Assembly: GCF_004102025.1 (NCBI RefSeq)
Contig: NZ_CP025228.1
Location: 62,001-126,000 of the forward strand
Source of the DNA: Actinomyces qiguomingii
Lineage (GTDB): Bacteria; Actinomycetota; Actinomycetes; Actinomycetales; Actinomycetaceae
DNA: 64,000 bases
Direction of reading: 5' to 3'
Shown here one piece after another: positions 27,062 through 35,408 of the stretch (the stretch's first letter is position 1; every line of letters begins with the position of its first letter). The notes under the pieces are model-generated. The model worked only from the letters and a program-made list of their open reading frames with translations, was not told the DNA's origin and searched no databases. The translations under genes were made by a program, and so were the position numbers.

Positions 27062-27740
27062 GGTTCTTCCGGTTTACGGGTGTGTTCGCCGAGTTCGGTC
27101 AATATAACCATCGAGTTCGGTCGATATGACCATCGAGTTCGGTTGGTGGGGTCGGCGGGCCCGGGGGAAGTGTCCAGATTCGGCACGAACGAGGATCTCC
27201 CGCCCGGCGCCGCTCACCAGGTCCGCATGGTTCTAACGAGTCTGAGGGCGTGTGCTGGGAGGGGCGGGGTGTTCGTGCCGATTCTGGACGCTTTGGCTCC
27301 CAGGCGCCGGCCTGCCGCCCTGGTGTGGTGAGTAGGCCAGGGCCTCTGGTTGCCGATCCGGCCCCCCGTTGTCCGGTCGGCTGGGACGTCTTTGGCGATG
27401 AACCGGGCCCGCAGCCCAGTCGGGAGCGCAGACCAGTCCGGCCCAGCCCGGCCCGCTGCCAGGCCGGGCCTGGCTGCCGGCCATGCCGGCGACCTCCGCG
27501 GCCTAGGTCTAGGGCATCTTGACCGTTGACCTTGGGTGCACCGGCGTCCAAGGCAACCCCACCGGCCCGAGTCAGCACCCCCGCACCCGGACCACCTGCT
27601 TGCCGTTGGACCACCTGGCTGCCGTTGGACCGTCTGAAACGCACTCTCAGACGGTCCAACGGCAGGAACGCGGTCCAAGTACGAGGCCGGCAGCCGACCG
27701 GGCCCACACCCACCCACTACACCCTCAAACCGGAAGAGCC
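27062..27740. mobile_element. ISL3-like non-autonomous element, family A
   Basis: 679 bp bounded by GGTTCTTCCGGTTTACGGGTG and the inverse of GGCTCTTCCGGTTTGAGGG. It aligns over most of its length with 55587-56285 and with the right part of 3612-4716. The left end carries the 22-bp repeats (27091-27147) and the right part two 19-bp minisatellite units. It is inserted in the end of an IS3 transposase gene. The flanks do not match each other, so later rearrangement removed one side. No transposase is encoded. Confidence 0.75.
27091..27147. repeat. 22-bp tandem repeats (family site 3 of 6)
   Basis: Units start CGAGTTCGGT at about 27090, 27112 and 27134, with ATAACCAT or ATGACCAT between them. 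They form the inner edge of the left terminal repeat of this family A element. Confidence 0.85.
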
Positions 27741-27741
27741 T

Positions 27742-28165
27742 GTCTACTACGCGGGTTCGGTCTCTACTACGCCACTTAGGCCTTTGCTGAAGGGCTCCGG
27801 GGCCTTCAACCAACGCCTAAGTGGCGTACTCAACGCCTAAGTGGCGTAGTAGACGGGGGTTACGGGCAGCGATCCCCAGCGCCGACAACGGCCGTACCCA
27901 CGGGGCGCAGGCCAGGCCTCCGCCCCGGCCTGGCCCCGCGGGTGTCTACTACGCCGGTTCGGCCTCTACTACGCGGGTTCGGTCTCTACTACGCCACTTA
28001 GGCCTTTGCTGAAGGGCTCCGGGGCCTTCAATCAACGCCTAACCGGCGTACCCAACGCCTAAGTGGCGTAGTAGACGGGGGCTGCGGGCAGCAATCACCA
28101 CTGCCGACAACATCCGCAACCACGAATTGCAGGCCAGGCCTCCGCCCTGGCCACCCCCGCGGAGG
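27742..28165. repeat. 212-bp tandem duplication with 18-bp inverted repeats
   Basis: Two diverged copies of a unit of about 212 bp (27742-27953 and 27954-28165). Each contains CTACTACGCCACTTAGGC and its exact inverse GCCTAAGTGGCGTAGTAG around 55-60 bases, plus further partial copies of the CGCCTAAGTGGCG palindrome. The flanking GCAGGCCAGGCCTCCGCC is also shared. It does not code; the structure suggests a protein-binding array or a decayed mobile element. Both copies sit beside a family A element. Confidence 0.85.
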
Positions 28166-28220
28166 TATTGCCTGGACCGTGAGTATCTTTGACCGCTCGG
28201 CCAGGCCCTGCCGCCTCGCG

Positions 28221-29120
28221 TCAGCCGAGGTACGGAAGCACCCGCGTCGCGTAATCGGCGGCGACGCGCTCGGCGACCTCGCCGAATGGCCGCGCCCAGA
28301 TGTCGACATTGAAGATCTCCGTCTCCACCGCCCCGGTATATCCGGCGTCACGGACCCAGCTGGTGATCGTCGCGAAATCGATGTACCCGTCGCCCACATA
28401 TCCGCGAGAGTTGAGCGTGTCCTCCTTCAACGGAAGCACCCAGTCGCCGACCTGGTAGGCGGCGAGCCGTCCCTCGGCGCCGGCGCGCGCAATCGACTCG
28501 GCCAGCCGCGGGTCCCACCACACATGATAGGTGTCCACCACCACGCCCACCTCGTGCGCGGAGAAGGGAGCCGCAATATCCAGCGCCTGCCCGAGTGTGG
28601 AGACAACACCGCGGTCCGCGCAGAAGATCGGGTGCATCGGCTCCAGTACCAGGCGCACGCCACGTTCCCGGGCGTAGGGGACGAGTTCGGCCAGGCGCTG
28701 GCCGACCCGGTCTCGTGCAGCACGTAGGTCGCGCTCCGGCTGCCCGGTGTCGAGGGCAGCGCTCATACCAGGCTTCGGATTGGCCGGCAGCCCACCGACC
28801 ACCAGGATCAGCTCGCAGGCGCCGATGGCGGCCGCCTCGTCGATGGCGCGGCGATTGTCATCAACCGCCGCCCGGGCGTGTTCGGCGTCGCTGCCGGTGA
28901 AGAAGCCGCCCCGGCACAACGACGAAACCTCCAAGCCCGCCTCGCGGACAATGCGTCCCGCCTCCTCGGTGCCGACCTCCTGCACCCGATCGCGCCACAG
29001 CCCGACGGCGCCGTAGCCCGCCGCCGCCGCGGCATCCACGGCCTGCGCGAGGTTGGCGTGCTTAATGGTGGCGGTGTTGAGGGAGCATCGGGAGAGAGTG
29101 AAGTTACTTCGAGTGATCAC
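28221..29120 (-). CDS. Sugar phosphate isomerase/epimerase family (TIM barrel)
   Basis: 299 residues of the AP-endonuclease-2-like TIM-barrel fold used by xylose isomerase-like and hydroxypyruvate isomerase-like enzymes. Metal-site candidates are Glu in VLEPMHPI, Asp and His in VVVDTYHVWWDP, and Glu in GAVETEIFN. It acts on keto sugars or related compounds; the substrate is not readable. It is divergent from the SDR/flavoprotein operon across a 158-base region with a visible operator, so both sides are probably co-regulated. Confidence 0.85.
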   Translation of the reverse strand: MITRSNFTLSRCSLNTATIKHANLAQAVDAAAAAGYGAVGLWRDRVQEVGTEEAGRIVREAGLEVSSLCRGGFFTGSDAEHARAAVDDNRRAIDEAAAIGACELILVVGGLPANPKPGMSAALDTGQPERDLRAARDRVGQRLAELVPYARERGVRLVLEPMHPIFCADRGVVSTLGQALDIAAPFSAHEVGVVVDTYHVWWDPRLAESIARAGAEGRLAAYQVGDWVLPLKEDTLNSRGYVGDGYIDFATITSWVRDAGYTGAVETEIFNVDIWARPFGEVAERVAADYATRVLPYLG

Positions 29121-29137
29121 ACGCCTGGCCTCATCGC

Positions 29138-29166
29138 TTGGAAGGATCGCTAACGATCAGTATAGT
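29138..29166 (+). promoter_or_regulatory. Promoter with operator palindrome in the spacer
   Basis: TTGGAA (29138-29143) and TATAGT (29161-29166) are 17 bp apart. The perfect palindrome GATCGCTAACGATC (29145-29158) fills the spacer, the classic place for a LacI-type repressor. TCGCTA-CG-TCAGT recurs at the promoter of the oxidoreductase gene at 33.5 kb (as TCGCTATCGTTCAGT on the minus strand), suggesting one regulon. Confidence 0.6.
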
Positions 29167-29278
29167 AACTCTTAGAACATTCGCGTGGCTGCCTTCGGCG
29201 CCCCGGCTCCCGGCACATCCCGAAGTAGGCCCACGGTGACCGCATTAACGCGAGATCCGCACGATCACAGGAGATCCC

Positions 29279-30127
29279 ATGCGCGAGGCCATCGCCTATC
29301 CACCCCCAAGGACCCCCGTTGCCATGGTCACCGGGGGCAGCCGCGGGATCGGCCGCAGCATTACCGAGGAACTGCTGCGCAGCGGCTATGCGGTCTCGCT
29401 TCTGGCCACCCGCCCGGAGCCCACCGACACCTTGCAGGAGTTGCGCACCCTTCCTGGGGGCTCCGGTCGGGTCACCTACATCCGGGGAGGCGTTGACGAC
29501 CTCGACGTCGGCCCCCGGTACCTTGCTGCCACTTTGGAGCGCTTCGGCCGGGTCGACCTCCTGGTCAACAATGCGGGTATTGCCCCGCAAGTGCGGGCAG
29601 ACCTGCTTGAGGCCACCCCCGCCTCCTTCGACCGCGTTCTCAGCGTCAACCTGCGCGGCCCGTACTTCCTCACCCAGCTGGTCGCCCGGGAGATGATCTC
29701 CCAGCGCGACCGCGACCTCGCCGCCGTCGGCATCGACGTCTCCAACGGTCTGCCATTACTGGACCGCCCCGCCGCCACCATTATCAATGTCTCCTCCATA
29801 TCGGCGGACACGGTCTCGACCAACCGCGGCGAGTACTGCGTCTCCAAGGCCGGCGTGCACATGGCCACCCTTCTGTATGCCGCCCGCCTCGCCGGTGAGG
29901 GAATCGTCGTCTACGAGGTGCGCCCCGGCGTGATCGCCACCGACATGACCGCCGGTGTCAAAGACCGCTATGACGACCTCTTCGCCGCGGGCATCTCACC
30001 GATGCCCCGCTGGGGTCGGCCCGACGACGTCGGTCGCACCGTCGCCATGCTCGCCTGCGGACATGCTCCCTACTCCACGGGGGATGTTATCCACGTCGAC
30101 GGCGGCATGCACATCCCGCGTTTATGA
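29279..30127 (+). CDS. SDR-family 3-ketoacyl-ACP-reductase-like oxidoreductase
   Basis: 282 residues. The cofactor turn is MVTGGSRGIGRSI and the NNAG motif is LLVNNAGIAP. The catalytic set is Ser in INVSSIS and Tyr/Lys in EYCVSKAG, with EVRPGVIATDMT as the conserved Pro-Gly segment. CAGGAG lies 7 bases before the start. A slightly longer insert between strand 4 and helix 4 (SQRDRDLAAVGIDVSN) is seen. NAD(P)-dependent; the likely role is interconversion of a hydroxyl and keto group in the same catabolic route as the next gene (37 bases downstream). Confidence 0.88.
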   Translation: MREAIAYPPPRTPVAMVTGGSRGIGRSITEELLRSGYAVSLLATRPEPTDTLQELRTLPGGSGRVTYIRGGVDDLDVGPRYLAATLERFGRVDLLVNNAGIAPQVRADLLEATPASFDRVLSVNLRGPYFLTQLVAREMISQRDRDLAAVGIDVSNGLPLLDRPAATIINVSSISADTVSTNRGEYCVSKAGVHMATLLYAARLAGEGIVVYEVRPGVIATDMTAGVKDRYDDLFAAGISPMPRWGRPDDVGRTVAMLACGHAPYSTGDVIHVDGGMHIPRL

Positions 30128-30164
30128 ATGTCCACCCAACATGGATTTGGCTAAGGAGGCAGTC

Positions 30165-32186
30165 ATGCCGGGGCGGTCAACCATTCGCATTGACGGCAGT
30201 GAGGTGCCCGTACTGTCCGCCAACACCGTCGTCGTCGGCACCGGGGCGGCCGGTTATTGCGCCGCGGACCGGCTGGTGCAGTACGGGCAGCGGGATGTGC
30301 TGATCATCTCCGACCGGATCACCACCGGCTCCTCCCGCAACGCCGGCTCGGACAAGCAGACCTACTACAAGCTCACCCTGGGCGGCGCGACCGGTGACTC
30401 CGTGGCCGAGATGGCGCAGACTCTCTTCGACGGCGGCGCCATGGATGGCGATAACGCCCTGGTGGAGGCGGCTGGGTCCGTTCAGGCGTTCATGCACCTG
30501 GTCGATCTGGGCGTCGCCTTCCCCCGCAACCGCTACGGCGAGTTCATCGGCTACCAGACTGACCACGACCCGCGGCAGCGCGCCACCAGCGCGGGCCCGT
30601 ACACCTCGCGGACCATGGTGGAGCGTCTGGAAGCCAAGGTTGGGCGGGACGGCACGCGCGTGGTTGAGAATCTGCGCGTTATCGACGTACTTGCCGTCGA
30701 CGGCGAGGCGGTGGGGCTGGCGTGCCTGCGTCGTCGGGTTACGCAGGCAGAAGCGGCCGCGGGTGCCTCCCGCTTCCTGCTGGTGCGTGCCCGGTCAATT
30801 GTCTACGCCACCGGCGGCCCGGCCGGCATGTACGCCCGCAGTGTGTTCCCGCATGGCCAGTGGGGCGCTTCCGGCGCCGCATTCAGAGCCGGAGCCACCG
30901 GCAAGAACCTGACCGAATGGCAATTCGGCCTCGCCTCCATCGCGCCGCGCTGGAACGTCTCCGGCAGCTACATGCAGGTGCTCCCCACTTTCATATCCAC
31001 CGACACCGACGGCGATGACGAGCGGGAGTTCCTCACCGAAGCGATCCCCGACCATAAACGCCTGCTGTCATTGACCTTCCTCAAGGGCTACCAGTGGCCC
31101 TTCGACATCCGCAAGGCCCGCGGCGGCTCCTGTCTAATCGACCTGCTCGTGTACCGCGAGACCGTGCTGCGGGGCCGGCGCGTCTTCCTTGACTTCACCC
31201 GCAACCCCGGCGGCATCCCGCTAGACTCCGACGCCCTGGAACCGCCGGCCCGCGACTATCTGGGGCGGGCCGGAGCCCTGTTCGGCACTCCGGTCGAGCG
31301 GCTGCTTGCCATGAACCGCCCCGCCTACCAGCTGTACCGTGAGAAGAATCCGGCCATCGATTTGGCGCGGGATCGCCTGGAGATCGACGTATGCGTGCAG
31401 CACAACAACGGCGGCCTCGCCGTCGACCACTGGTGGCACTCGCCCTCACTAACCGGGTTCTTCCCCGTCGGCGAGGCGGCGGGCACACATGGCGTTTACC
31501 GGCCCGGCGGTGCCGCCCTCAACTCCACCCAGGTGGGTGCGATGCGCGCCGCCCAGTGGATAGCCGCCCGTCGCCGGGGAGATCCGATGGACATGACGGA
31601 GTTCGCCGTCGTCGCCACCCCGGCGGTCATCGGGGCGCGCACGCTGCTGGCCGACGCCGGGACGCGAGCGGCGGAGGAGCCCGACAACACCGGCGACCTG
31701 CTCACCGCCACCCAGGGCATTATGAGTGAGCGGGCCGGCCTGGTCCGCTCGACGCAGGGCGTGAGCGAGGCCCTGGAGCGGATACACGAGATGCTGACCG
31801 GCCTTGCCGACCGGGTGGTGGTGGATACCGCCTCCCGCCGCAGCGTGGATCGGCTCTTCCTGCTGCGGGACATCTTGACCAGCCAATTCGTCTACCTGAC
31901 GGCCATGGACGACTACCTCCGGCGTGGCGGGCGCTCCCGCGGCTCGGTGCTCTACACCGATGCCGCCGGCTCGCTGCCACAACCTGGCCTGCCCGAATCC
32001 ATGCGCTTCCAGTCCGACGACGGGGCGTTGGACGCACAGGTGCAGGAAGTCACGCTCGGGCGTGGGACGGACGGCGGTCCGACGGTGGAGGCGACCTGGC
32101 GCCCACGCCGCCCGATCCCAGACACGGGTGACGACTTCTTCGAGAATATCTGGCGGGATTTCCGTGACGACGGCGGAGTGCGCTGA
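30165..32186 (+). CDS. FAD-dependent oxidoreductase of the fumarate reductase/SDH flavoprotein class
   Basis: 673 residues from ATG 30165 (AAGGAGG 6 bases upstream). The dinucleotide-binding turn is VVVGTGAAGYCAADRL, GSSRNAGSDKQTYYKL is the flavin loop, and SIVYATGGPAGMY is the second FAD motif. Near residue 410-460 the FAD-contacting GLAVDHWWHS and GFFPVGEAAGTHGVYRPG GAAL segment matches the flavoprotein subunit family. The length exceeds soluble fumarate reductases because of a helical C-terminal domain of about 180 residues. No iron-sulfur or cytochrome subunit gene is adjacent. The substrate is unknown; it shares an operon with the SDR. Confidence 0.82.
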   Translation: MPGRSTIRIDGSEVPVLSANTVVVGTGAAGYCAADRLVQYGQRDVLIISDRITTGSSRNAGSDKQTYYKLTLGGATGDSVAEMAQTLFDGGAMDGDNALVEAAGSVQAFMHLVDLGVAFPRNRYGEFIGYQTDHDPRQRATSAGPYTSRTMVERLEAKVGRDGTRVVENLRVIDVLAVDGEAVGLACLRRRVTQAEAAAGASRFLLVRARSIVYATGGPAGMYARSVFPHGQWGASGAAFRAGATGKNLTEWQFGLASIAPRWNVSGSYMQVLPTFISTDTDGDDEREFLTEAIPDHKRLLSLTFLKGYQWPFDIRKARGGSCLIDLLVYRETVLRGRRVFLDFTRNPGGIPLDSDALEPPARDYLGRAGALFGTPVERLLAMNRPAYQLYREKNPAIDLARDRLEIDVCVQHNNGGLAVDHWWHSPSLTGFFPVGEAAGTHGVYRPGGAALNSTQVGAMRAAQWIAARRRGDPMDMTEFAVVATPAVIGARTLLADAGTRAAEEPDNTGDLLTATQGIMSERAGLVRSTQGVSEALERIHEMLTGLADRVVVDTASRRSVDRLFLLRDILTSQFVYLTAMDDYLRRGGRSRGSVLYTDAAGSLPQPGLPESMRFQSDDGALDAQVQEVTLGRGTDGGPTVEATWRPRRPIPDTGDDFFENIWRDFRDDGGVR

Positions 32187-32203
32187 TGGGCCGACGGTCC
32201 ACA

Positions 32204-32268
32204 GCGGCGGGGCTGGGACGGTGGGGCTGGGACGGCGGGGCTGAGGCGGTGGGGCTGGGACGGCGGGG
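32204..32268. repeat. 14-bp G-rich tandem repeats between convergent genes
   Basis: Four to five units of CGGYGGGGCTGGGA with minor changes. It lies just after the flavoprotein stop, ahead of the convergent oxidoreductase end. Confidence 0.75.
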
Positions 32269-32300
32269 AGAGCGGCCTCCATGGAGCCGGGGCGACTGGT

Positions 32301-33461
32301 TCAGAAGGTGAGTGGCGGGACTGACAATTTGCGTCCGGTGTTGGTCGACTCCTGGCCCAGGGCGGCCAGCTGCACGCCGCGCGCCGCCGAATCTGGCCCG
32401 TAGCGGTGCGGCCTGCCGGTGGCGACGTCCCGCAGGAACTCTTCCCATTGGGCGCGGAAGCCGTTTGCCGGAGCGCCGTCGTCGGGAACCTCGATCCACT
32501 GACTCATGAAGTCGAGGTCTGCGGGGACGTCGGGGTCCCAGCTCGCCCGCGGGGTGTTGGCGCGCTGCTGGGACTCGCAGTGGAACAGTCCGGCAACGGC
32601 CGAGCCGTGGGTGCCGTCCACCTGGAACTCCACCAGCTCCCGGCGATGCACACGCACCGCCCAGGAGGAGTTGAGCTGGGCGATCACAGTCTCGCCGGTA
32701 GGTGTCTCGACCTCGAAGACCGCGTAGGCGGCGTCGTCCGCCGTGGCGGGATAGGCCTGGCCCTGCTCATCCCAACGGGTGGGAATGTGGGTGACGGCCT
32801 GGGAGTAGACGCTTTTGACGGAGCCGAGGATGCTCTCCAGGACGTAGCTCCAGTGGCAGAACATGTCCACCATCATTCCGCCGCCGTCCTGCTTGCGGTA
32901 GTTCCAAGAGGGGCGCTGACCGGGGCGGACGTCGCCCTCGAACACCCAGTAGCCGAATTCGCCGCGCAGGGACAGGATCCGGCCGAAGAATCCCTCGTCC
33001 ACCAGGCGGCGCAGCTTGATCAGACCGGGCAGGTACAGCTTGTCGTGTACCACGCCGACGGTCAGATTTGTGGCGGCGGCGCGGCTGGCAAGGTCGACCG
33101 CCTGCTGCAGGGTCGCGGCGGTCGGTTTCTCGGTGTAGATGTGCTTGCCGGCGTCGAAGGCGGCGGCAAGGGCCGCGTATCTGCGTGAGGTGGTCTGGGC
33201 GTCGAAGTAGACGTCGACTCCTGGGTCGCAGATGATCGCGTCCTGGTCGGTGGTCCAGCGCTCGATGCCGTGGCGGGCGGCGATCTCCTTGAGCCTGCTG
33301 GCGTTGCGGCCCACCAGGATCGGTTCCACCTGCAGGCGGGAGCCGTCTTCGAGGAGCAGACCGCCGCCGTCGCGGAGCGGCAGGACTGAACGAATCAGGT
33401 GCTGCCGGTAGCCCATGCGGCCGGTGATGCCGTTCATGGCGATGGTTAGGGTCCGGGACAT
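32301..33461 (-). CDS. Gfo/Idh/MocA-family oxidoreductase
   Basis: 386 residues from ATG 33461 (TAGGAG upstream). The N-terminal Rossmann turn is IAMNGITGRMGYRQHL. DVYFDAQTTSRRYAALAAAF leads to the signature HIYTEKPTAATLQQAV. The C-terminal domain holds the HDKLYLPGLIKL and MVDMFCHWSYVLESI segments, with a metal-free His as likely general acid. It converges on the flavoprotein gene and carries the operator motif shared with 29145-29158, so it belongs to the same catabolic regulon. Confidence 0.88.
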   Translation of the reverse strand: MSRTLTIAMNGITGRMGYRQHLIRSVLPLRDGGGLLLEDGSRLQVEPILVGRNASRLKEIAARHGIERWTTDQDAIICDPGVDVYFDAQTTSRRYAALAAAFDAGKHIYTEKPTAATLQQAVDLASRAAATNLTVGVVHDKLYLPGLIKLRRLVDEGFFGRILSLRGEFGYWVFEGDVRPGQRPSWNYRKQDGGGMMVDMFCHWSYVLESILGSVKSVYSQAVTHIPTRWDEQGQAYPATADDAAYAVFEVETPTGETVIAQLNSSWAVRVHRRELVEFQVDGTHGSAVAGLFHCESQQRANTPRASWDPDVPADLDFMSQWIEVPDDGAPANGFRAQWEEFLRDVATGRPHRYGPDSAARGVQLAALGQESTNTGRKLSVPPLTF

Positions 33462-33532
33462 CGTTGTCGCTCCTACCTGGTGACGGCTGCAGGCAGCCAA
33501 GAACGCTGGTGAACGATCCTGGCGTAAACTGA

Positions 33533-33561
33533 ACGATAGCGAACCTAGTGAACAGTTTCAA
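33533..33561 (-). promoter_or_regulatory. Promoter/operator of the Gfo/Idh/MocA gene
   Basis: On the minus strand TTGAAA (33561-33556) and TATCGT (33538-33533) are 17 bp apart. Three GTTCA-containing elements and TCGCTATCGTTCAGT overlap the -10 region, the last resembling the operator at 29145-29158. Confidence 0.5.
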
Positions 33562-33687
33562 TCGGTGTTGGCATGGTCGACCTGACTCCATTCATTCGGC
33601 GGCCTGTCCCGGCACGCCTGAACGTCAAGCGCACTTGAAAGACGTAACCGGCGGGGCCTGGGCGCGATAGGCGCCGAGGTGCGCACA

Positions 33688-33729
33688 CAACCGTATGTAC
33701 GGCGGCTCTCCTTCTTTCGTACATGGTTG
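33688..33729. promoter_or_regulatory. Inverted repeat upstream of the RiPP cluster
   Basis: CAACCGTATGTACG (33688-33701) faces CGTACATGGTTG (33718-33729); the arms match apart from a two-base bulge. It is the only obvious signal between the oxidoreductase promoter and the first RiPP gene. It could be a regulator site or an attenuator hairpin. No convincing -35/-10 pair was recognised here. Confidence 0.4.
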
Positions 33730-33785
33730 CGAGCAAATGCCCCTCGGAAGGGAGGAGGCGATACAGCTCGTTGGGAGGTGACTTG

Positions 33786-34040
33786 GTGCCCAAACCGTTC
33801 GCGAAGCTTATTCCTGTCATCGAGAACCCGCCAGGGCGGCGCTGCGGTCGGCTCCGTTCTAGCCACAAAGGAGTGACCATGATCGAATCCTCAGGCCTAA
33901 ACGGTCGGCCGTGCCGACTGGTGAAACAGCATGATGCCGATGGTTGGCCGAGCGAGAACCTTCGCTCCAACGATCCGAACTCCCGGGACGGCGGTTGTGT
34001 GCGCTCGGTGCTGATCGGAGTGACCGATGTACGTCAGTGA
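33786..34040 (+). CDS. Possible small ORF leading the RiPP operon
   Basis: A frame of 84 codons from GTG 33786 (GGGAGGTGA 4 bases upstream); an internal ATG at 33879 has its own AAAGGAG and would give 53 residues. The product is basic with three Cys and no recognised domain. It overlaps the YcaO start by 14 bases, so its main effect may be translational coupling. It does not resemble the four precursor peptides. I rate it as a possible gene only. Confidence 0.35.
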   Translation: MPKPFAKLIPVIENPPGRRCGRLRSSHKGVTMIESSGLNGRPCRLVKQHDADGWPSENLRSNDPNSRDGGCVRSVLIGVTDVRQ

Positions 34041-35367
34041 CCTCAAGGAGCCCAGCCCCGCAGGGCTCCGCCGCGCGCGCAGGCTCCAGTCCCCCTGCGG
34101 CCTGGTTTCACGTTCCTTCCGACTGCCCAACGGTGAGACCGAGCCACCATTTGCGATCTACACGGCCGCCCTCGACAACCCATCGGCGGTGCTGTCCACC
34201 CAGCGCAACTGGAGTCACTCCAATGCCCAAGGCAACTTCGACGGCGCCGGTGGCGCGATCGACCCCGTGCGGGCTAGGGACATCTCCATCGTTGAATCCC
34301 TAGAACGCTACTCCTCGTGCACTTGGGACGAGGCCGCGCTGATCATGGCAACGCAGGCGGAACTGGGCGATGCCGCTGTGGGGCCGGACAGGTTCCCCCG
34401 CTGCTCCGAGCGTGAACTCGCCGCTGACACGGCCACCCTTGTTGAGTACGACCCCCGTCTCCCCATCCGCTGGCAGCGCGCCTGGTCGCTGACCCGAGGC
34501 AGGGAGGTATTCGTTCCCGCGAACCTCGTCTACCTGCGCTTCCCCGTTCACTCGCAGGCGGAGCTGTTCACCCACCCGATCTCCACTGGAACGGCTGCGC
34601 ACAGTGACATACATGAGGCTGTTCTCGGTGGTCTGCTTGAGGTAGTTGAACGCGACTCGATCTCCCTGACGTGGCTACAACGGCTGCACCTACCGAGCAT
34701 CGAGGTCGATGAGGCGCTCCTACGTCCCGCCACGCGCGAGTACCACTGCATGGGGACGTCCTCGGACATCAAGGTCCGGCTGTTCAATGCGACCACGGAC
34801 TACGGCATCCCCGTCATCTACGGGATCCAACTCAGCCAGGACCCGGTGCTGGCCCAGGTGGTGGCCGCTACCTGTGACCTTGATCCTGAGCGGGCTCTGG
34901 CGAAGATCCACCGAGAGTTCTCCTCGCTGAGGATCGCCCTGCGAGCCCATGCCGCCAGTCCCGACCCCTTTGCGATGTTGGGGATCTCGGTTGTCGGAGG
35001 CGCCGTCCTGCATGCCCAGGCCTCGCATCGAGGAGTCTTCGACTTTCTCCTCGAAGGAAGCCGTCCAACGGTGCCGCTCCATGAGATTGGACAGACACCC
35101 GACCCTCAGGAGGACCCGCTGTCCTGGGCGGTCGATCGGCTAGCGCAGCGGGGCGCCGAGGTGATCGCGGTTGACATCACCACCGATGAGGCGCGTCAGG
35201 TCGGCATGCACGTCGTGAAGGTCCTCGTGCCGGAGGCGATGCCGCTGTCCTTCGTCCACTCGGCGCGCTACCTCGCCACACCCCGGCTGTATGCCGCGCC
35301 GGCCGCCATGGGCTTGGAAGTCCATGGCGAGGAGGACATCAACCCCGATTTCCAGCCCTTCGCCTGA
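34027..35367 (+). CDS. YcaO-domain cyclodehydratase (SagD/TOMM type)
   Basis: 446 residues; GGAG lies 7 bases before the ATG. YcaO proteins activate peptide-bond oxygens with ATP so that Cys/Ser/Thr side chains close to azolines. The ATP-site series is visible: ARDISIVESLERYSS (SxxExxER type), STGTAAHSDIHEAVLGGLLE and EVVERDSISLTWL. VDITTDEARQVGMHVVKVLVPEAM leads to a Pro-containing C-terminus (INPDFQPFA) in place of a full PxPxP tail. It is the first solid gene of the cluster and works with the ThiF/RRE-like proteins that follow. Confidence 0.92.
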   Translation: MYVSDLKEPSPAGLRRARRLQSPCGLVSRSFRLPNGETEPPFAIYTAALDNPSAVLSTQRNWSHSNAQGNFDGAGGAIDPVRARDISIVESLERYSSCTWDEAALIMATQAELGDAAVGPDRFPRCSERELAADTATLVEYDPRLPIRWQRAWSLTRGREVFVPANLVYLRFPVHSQAELFTHPISTGTAAHSDIHEAVLGGLLEVVERDSISLTWLQRLHLPSIEVDEALLRPATREYHCMGTSSDIKVRLFNATTDYGIPVIYGIQLSQDPVLAQVVAATCDLDPERALAKIHREFSSLRIALRAHAASPDPFAMLGISVVGGAVLHAQASHRGVFDFLLEGSRPTVPLHEIGQTPDPQEDPLSWAVDRLAQRGAEVIAVDITTDEARQVGMHVVKVLVPEAMPLSFVHSARYLATPRLYAAPAAMGLEVHGEEDINPDFQPFA

Positions 35368-35408
35368 CGACGGGCAGCCACGGACACCACTGCCGACTAG
35401 GAGAACCT

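Noticed and set aside
27742..28165. The hairpin units as a transcription terminator
   Set aside because: Arms are 55-60 bases apart and repeated twice; the neighbouring genes do not need such a structure in this place.
33879..34040. The 53-codon ORF before YcaO as a fifth precursor
   Set aside because: Basic, with Arg/Asp/Asn throughout and no leader or core similarity to the four precursors.
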